Notes under the pieces: model-generated
Seen by the model: the letters and a program-made list of their open reading frames with translations, nothing else
Databases searched by the model: none
What the model was told of the DNA's origin: nothing
Source of the DNA: Cyanobacteria bacterium UBA2566
GTDB taxonomy: Bacteria; Cyanobacteriota; Cyanobacteriia; Cyanobacteriales; Desertifilaceae
Reading direction: 5' to 3'
DNA: 46,295 nucleotides
NCBI GenBank assembly: GCA_002340255.1
Contig: DDLS01000093.1
Span: 1 to 46,295 of the forward strand
Part shown: positions 43,083 to 46,295 of the stretch, piece after piece
Position numbering within the stretch: the stretch's first letter is position 1
How the letters are laid out: every line of letters starts with the position of its first letter
Made by a program: the position numbers and the translations under genes

Positions 43083-45299
43083 ATGTTGAATTCAATTGTC
43101 CGATCTTTCAATTCATCAATATCCAATATCCTAAAGATTACAAAAAACAGGAAGATTACCATTAAAAACAAGCTGAACTTAGCTTTTGGTAGTTTGATTG
43201 GAGTTACTTTTTTAATTATGGGAGTTAATTATTGGAGTAGCGTCCAAGCCACTTTGAATATTAATCGCACTGAGGAATTGCGAATGCCGATCGCTCTATC
43301 GTCTTCAGAAGCACAAAGTAATTTGCTAAAAATGCTCTCTAATGTACGCGGTTATTTGGTAACTGGAGATACTGTATTTCGACAACAATATCAGGAATCT
43401 CGACATGCTTTTGAAGAAAATCTTTATGAAATGGAGCAGCTATTTCAACGGTGGAATGTGCCGATACAACTAGAACAGTTGAAAAACTTGCGCCGATTTT
43501 ATGAAATTTGGTCAGAGTTGCCTCCTTACCTCTTTGACTTAAAAGATGATCGCCTCAAGAGTGAGCCAGGGTTTCGTCTTTGGGAACAAGAAGGAGAACT
43601 ATTAGCGATTCATATTTTAGCCAATATTGATCAAATAAGCCAAGAGCAAAATCCAAGATTTTCATCCGATCTTGAGTTATTCCAAGAGACGATTAGTTTT
43701 AAAATTTTATTTTCCTTATTGGTAGCTGATATCAGGAATTACATTAGTACACGACAGGATGAATATCGTTTCGATTATACAGCACATTATCGGAAGAGTA
43801 AAGCCAGCCTAGAAAATCTTCAATCTAGGTCATATTTATTGAGTCAAAGTCAACAAGAATCTTTGAATGATATTATTGAAGGTTTTACTGGAATAGAAGT
43901 TATTATAGAAAATACTGTTGAAATTATAGAGAGCGATCGCTATCGAGAAGATCTGTATATATATCAAAGCAAAGCTGAACCGATCGCCAAAGAAATGCTG
44001 ATTATATTAAATTATATTGTCGAGACCCAAAAACAACAATTTAGATCCGAATTAACATCCGGTGTGTCTAACTTAAATTCTGCTCAATTACAAACCCTAA
44101 TAGGTTCCCTCTTGATCCTAATTTTAGGGCTTATTATGACGCTAATATTGCAGCGTAAAATCTCCGATCCTATCCAGAGATTAACAGAAGTGACCAATTC
44201 AGTAATATCGGGAAATCTTGAGGTCAAAGCTTCAGTGGAGTCTGGGGATGAAATTGGGATTTTAGCCCAGACATTTAATGAGATGACGGATTCTCTTAAG
44301 CTTTCTCTGGACACATTAGAAATGTATAATAAAAACCTAGAGTCACTGGTAGAAGAAAGGACTGAAGAACTCCGTGTAAAAAACACAGAGCTGCAATTAA
44401 CCTTGCATAACTTGAAGCAAACTCAATCTCATCTAATTCAAGCGGAAAAAATGTCAAGCCTGGGACAAATGGTGGCTGGAATTGCCCATGAAATCAACAA
44501 TCCCATTAGTTTTATTCAATGTAATCTTTCTCCCTTGATTACCTATTGTCAAGATTTACTTGATTTAGTGCAATCTTATCGAGATTTTTATCCAGATGAT
44601 ATGAATATATCCAAAAAGATAGAGGAGATTGATTTAGAATATATTGAGGAAGATTTGCCTAAGCTAGTTGAATCTATGGAGATGGGTGCCAATCGAATTC
44701 ATGACATTGTCTTATCTTTAAAGAATTTTTCGAGAATCGATCAAGCTAACTTAAAAGAAACGGATATTCATGAAGGTGTTGAAAGCACGTTGTTGATTTT
44801 ACAACATCGTTTAAAATCGGCTAGTAATCAAGGAAGAATAATTCAGATTAACAAAGAATATGGTGATTTACCTTTGGTGGAATGTTACCCAGGGGAACTC
44901 AATCAAGTCCTTATGAATATTTTAGCTAATGGCATAGATGTTTTAGAGTCTAGGGTGGAAGGAGAAAATGGGAATGCAGACTTGGAGGATGGAGTCTTAA
45001 CGATTCATACTGAATATCAGGAAGAAACGGACAGGATATCCATTCAAATTCAGGATAATGGCCCAGGGATAGATGCCGAAACTGCAAAGAAAATTTTCGA
45101 TCCGTTTTTCACAACTAAACCGGTGGGTGAAGGCACTGGTTTAGGACTATCGATTAGTTATAAAATTATTACAGAACATCATCAAGGGATGTTAAAATGT
45201 TATTCAGAACTAGGTCAAGGCGCTAGGTTTGAAATTGAAATTCCAGCTCATCAAAGCTGGACATCACTCCCCCATGAAGATCAGAGATTGAGTGCATGA
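43083..45299 (+). CDS. Membrane sensor histidine kinase
   Basis: 738 residues. TM1 (about 31-52), a long extracytoplasmic helical sensor (about 53-335, CHASE3-like), TM2 (337-357), HAMP (about 358-410, SDPIQRLTEVTNSVISGNLEV), a coiled coil (410-455), then HisKA with the H-box GIAHEINNPISF (phospho-acceptor His469). The HATPase has an N-box (NQVLMNILANGIDVL), G1 (DNGPGIDAE), the F-box region (FDPFFTTKP) and G2 (GTGLGLSIS). It autophosphorylates and should signal to a response regulator, none of which is in the window. It starts 91 nt after the TRAP gene, so a shared transcript is possible but unproven. The signal is unknown. Confidence 0.92.
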   Translation: MLNSIVRSFNSSISNILKITKNRKITIKNKLNLAFGSLIGVTFLIMGVNYWSSVQATLNINRTEELRMPIALSSSEAQSNLLKMLSNVRGYLVTGDTVFRQQYQESRHAFEENLYEMEQLFQRWNVPIQLEQLKNLRRFYEIWSELPPYLFDLKDDRLKSEPGFRLWEQEGELLAIHILANIDQISQEQNPRFSSDLELFQETISFKILFSLLVADIRNYISTRQDEYRFDYTAHYRKSKASLENLQSRSYLLSQSQQESLNDIIEGFTGIEVIIENTVEIIESDRYREDLYIYQSKAEPIAKEMLIILNYIVETQKQQFRSELTSGVSNLNSAQLQTLIGSLLILILGLIMTLILQRKISDPIQRLTEVTNSVISGNLEVKASVESGDEIGILAQTFNEMTDSLKLSLDTLEMYNKNLESLVEERTEELRVKNTELQLTLHNLKQTQSHLIQAEKMSSLGQMVAGIAHEINNPISFIQCNLSPLITYCQDLLDLVQSYRDFYPDDMNISKKIEEIDLEYIEEDLPKLVESMEMGANRIHDIVLSLKNFSRIDQANLKETDIHEGVESTLLILQHRLKSASNQGRIIQINKEYGDLPLVECYPGELNQVLMNILANGIDVLESRVEGENGNADLEDGVLTIHTEYQEETDRISIQIQDNGPGIDAETAKKIFDPFFTTKPVGEGTGLGLSISYKIITEHHQGMLKCYSELGQGARFEIEIPAHQSWTSLPHEDQRLSA

Positions 45300-45348
45300 A
45301 GCCTAGCTGAAAAGGGCGATAGAGAATAGAGGATTAAGATTTAAATTT

Positions 45349-46295
45349 ATGGTTAGTTTTCTCTCAAGAACAACCCCTGAACAGCCGATTTCCGATCGCT
45401 TGCAAACCGGATTAAACTCGATCCGCAACCAGTTACGAGACGGGCAAAGACAGATGGCGGACTGGGAAGGGGGAGAGTTGGCGGTTTCGGCTGTACCGGG
45501 ATCGGGGAAGTCTACGGGGATGGCGGGTGCAGCGGCGATCGCCATTGCCCAAAATCGTCTCCATATTCATCATCAACTGGTGGTAGTGACGTTTACTCGT
45601 TCGGCTGCGGCGAGTCTGAAGGGCAAAATTCGCCGCCATCTGCAAACCCTGGGTTTACCGTCCACGGGTTTTGTGGTGCATACGCTCCATGGGTTAGCCC
45701 TACAAATTGCAACGCGCCATCCAGAGTTGTCCACCTTGAGTTTAGATGCACTCACACTGATTTCTCCCAACCGATCGCACCAACTGCTGCGCCAAAGTGT
45801 CGAACACTGGGCTAATAGCCACCCCAGACTGTACAAAAGACTCTTGGAGGGCAACCAGTCGGACGGAGAAGAAACGGAACGGTTGCGCCGTCAAGGCGTG
45901 CTGCGTACTGAAGTTTTACCCCACTTAGGTTATACGGCGATCCACGAAGCTAAAAGCTCTGGTTTATTGCCCTCCGATCTATTTGAACTGGCACAAATTC
46001 AGGAGAGTCAAACGTCTGGAGAGCATTACCCGATTTTACGCATTGCGGCGGGACTCTACGAAACCTATCAACAGCAACTGCGATCGCGCTCTTTAATCGA
46101 TTATGATGACATGATTCTCGGAGCCTTACGAGTTCTCGAAGATGTGGGCGCAAGACGGTTATGGCAAAATCAAGTCTTTGCCGTCTTTGAAGATGAAGCC
46201 CAAGACTCGAGTCCTCTACAGGCGAAATTGCTAGAAATTTTAGCCCAAAAGGAGCAGAGTTCCGTAGGGACAAGTTCAGTAGGGGCGGGTTCAGT
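45349..46295 (+). CDS. UvrD/Rep-family ATP-dependent helicase, 5' part, cut by window edge
   Basis: At least 315 residues from ATG 45349. SF1A motifs: Q-like DGQRQM, Walker A AVPGSGKST (48-56), motif Ia VVVTFTRSAAASLKGKI, HTLHGLALQIA, SLIDYDDMI, and motif II VFEDEAQDSS (DEAQ, 282-285). It would unwind DNA in repair or replication restart. Right after LLEILAQKEQS the frame runs into a 15-nt tandem repeat (SVGTSSVGAGS) where relatives would lead into motif III. The window ends there, so whether the gene continues normally is not seen. No other start fits better; the start follows the histidine kinase stop by 49 nt. Confidence 0.88.
   Translation, partial: MVSFLSRTTPEQPISDRLQTGLNSIRNQLRDGQRQMADWEGGELAVSAVPGSGKSTGMAGAAAIAIAQNRLHIHHQLVVVTFTRSAAASLKGKIRRHLQTLGLPSTGFVVHTLHGLALQIATRHPELSTLSLDALTLISPNRSHQLLRQSVEHWANSHPRLYKRLLEGNQSDGEETERLRRQGVLRTEVLPHLGYTAIHEAKSSGLLPSDLFELAQIQESQTSGEHYPILRIAAGLYETYQQQLRSRSLIDYDDMILGALRVLEDVGARRLWQNQVFAVFEDEAQDSSPLQAKLLEILAQKEQSSVGTSSVGAGS
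46264..46293 (+). repeat. 15-bp tandem repeat inside the helicase gene
   Basis: GTAGGGACAAGTTCA followed directly by GTAGGGGCGGGTTCA (12 of 15 identical), in frame as VGTSS/VGAGS, with a third unit beginning GT at the window edge. It shares the GTAGGGGCG core with the palindrome at 4468-4497. Confidence 0.75.

Overview
The window looks like a piece of a cyanobacterial chromosome, probably from a filamentous Oscillatoriales-type organism; the order is a guess. The octamer GCGATCGC (the cyanobacterial HIP1 motif) occurs about once per kilobase over most of the window. Several genes are cyanobacterial in character: a cytochrome cM, a PEP-CTERM protein with a DUF4114-like domain, and heptamer repeats of the STRR type at gene ends.

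Layout. Positions 1-9.8 kb are mixed housekeeping and accessory DNA: a partial cysteine synthase; an unusual fusion of a cyclic-nucleotide-binding domain, a degenerate sigma-54-activator-type AAA+ domain and a membrane polyferredoxin; two small gene pairs that look like toxin-antitoxin modules; an ABC exporter; cytochrome cM; and a CPA1-type cation/proton antiporter. A MITE-like element (3774-3876) and a perfect 30-nt palindrome (4468-4497) flank the first small pair.

Positions 10.4-39.9 kb form a long polysaccharide locus with blocks in both orientations. Block A (+, 10450-16776) is an MBOAT O-acyltransferase, its SGNH/AlgJ-like partner and a large secreted GH2-like protein. Block B (-, 24050 to 16800) is a Wzy-like polymerase, a Wzx flippase and four (putative) glycosyltransferases. 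Block C (+, 24238-28081) is a Wza-like export protein and a Wzc-like co-polymerase/kinase. A PEP-CTERM surface protein follows on the minus strand. Block D (-, 32956 to 29180) is a sulfotransferase, a GT8-like transferase, a UPF0104/LPG-synthase-like membrane protein and a GtrB-like GT2. Block E (+, 33136-38394) is a GT2, two GT4, a CDP-paratose-2-epimerase-like SDR and a WecG/TagA transferase. A WbaP-like initiating phosphoglycosyltransferase lies convergent to Block E. Together these cover initiation, elongation, flipping, polymerisation, export and decoration (O-acylation, sulfation) of a Wzx/Wzy-type exopolysaccharide. About 10 kb in the middle (18,930-28,921) has no HIP1 octamer and much of it is AT-rich, which suggests a recently acquired or exchanged serotype-like core.

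Positions 40.2-46.3 kb return to other functions: a secreted DUF4168-like protein, DNA polymerase III delta (holA), a TRAP-type substrate-binding lipoprotein whose start lies only 11 bp from the divergent holA start, a membrane sensor histidine kinase, and the 5' part of a UvrD/Rep-family helicase that carries an in-frame 15-bp tandem repeat just before the window ends. No tRNA, rRNA, CRISPR array or complete insertion sequence was recognised.
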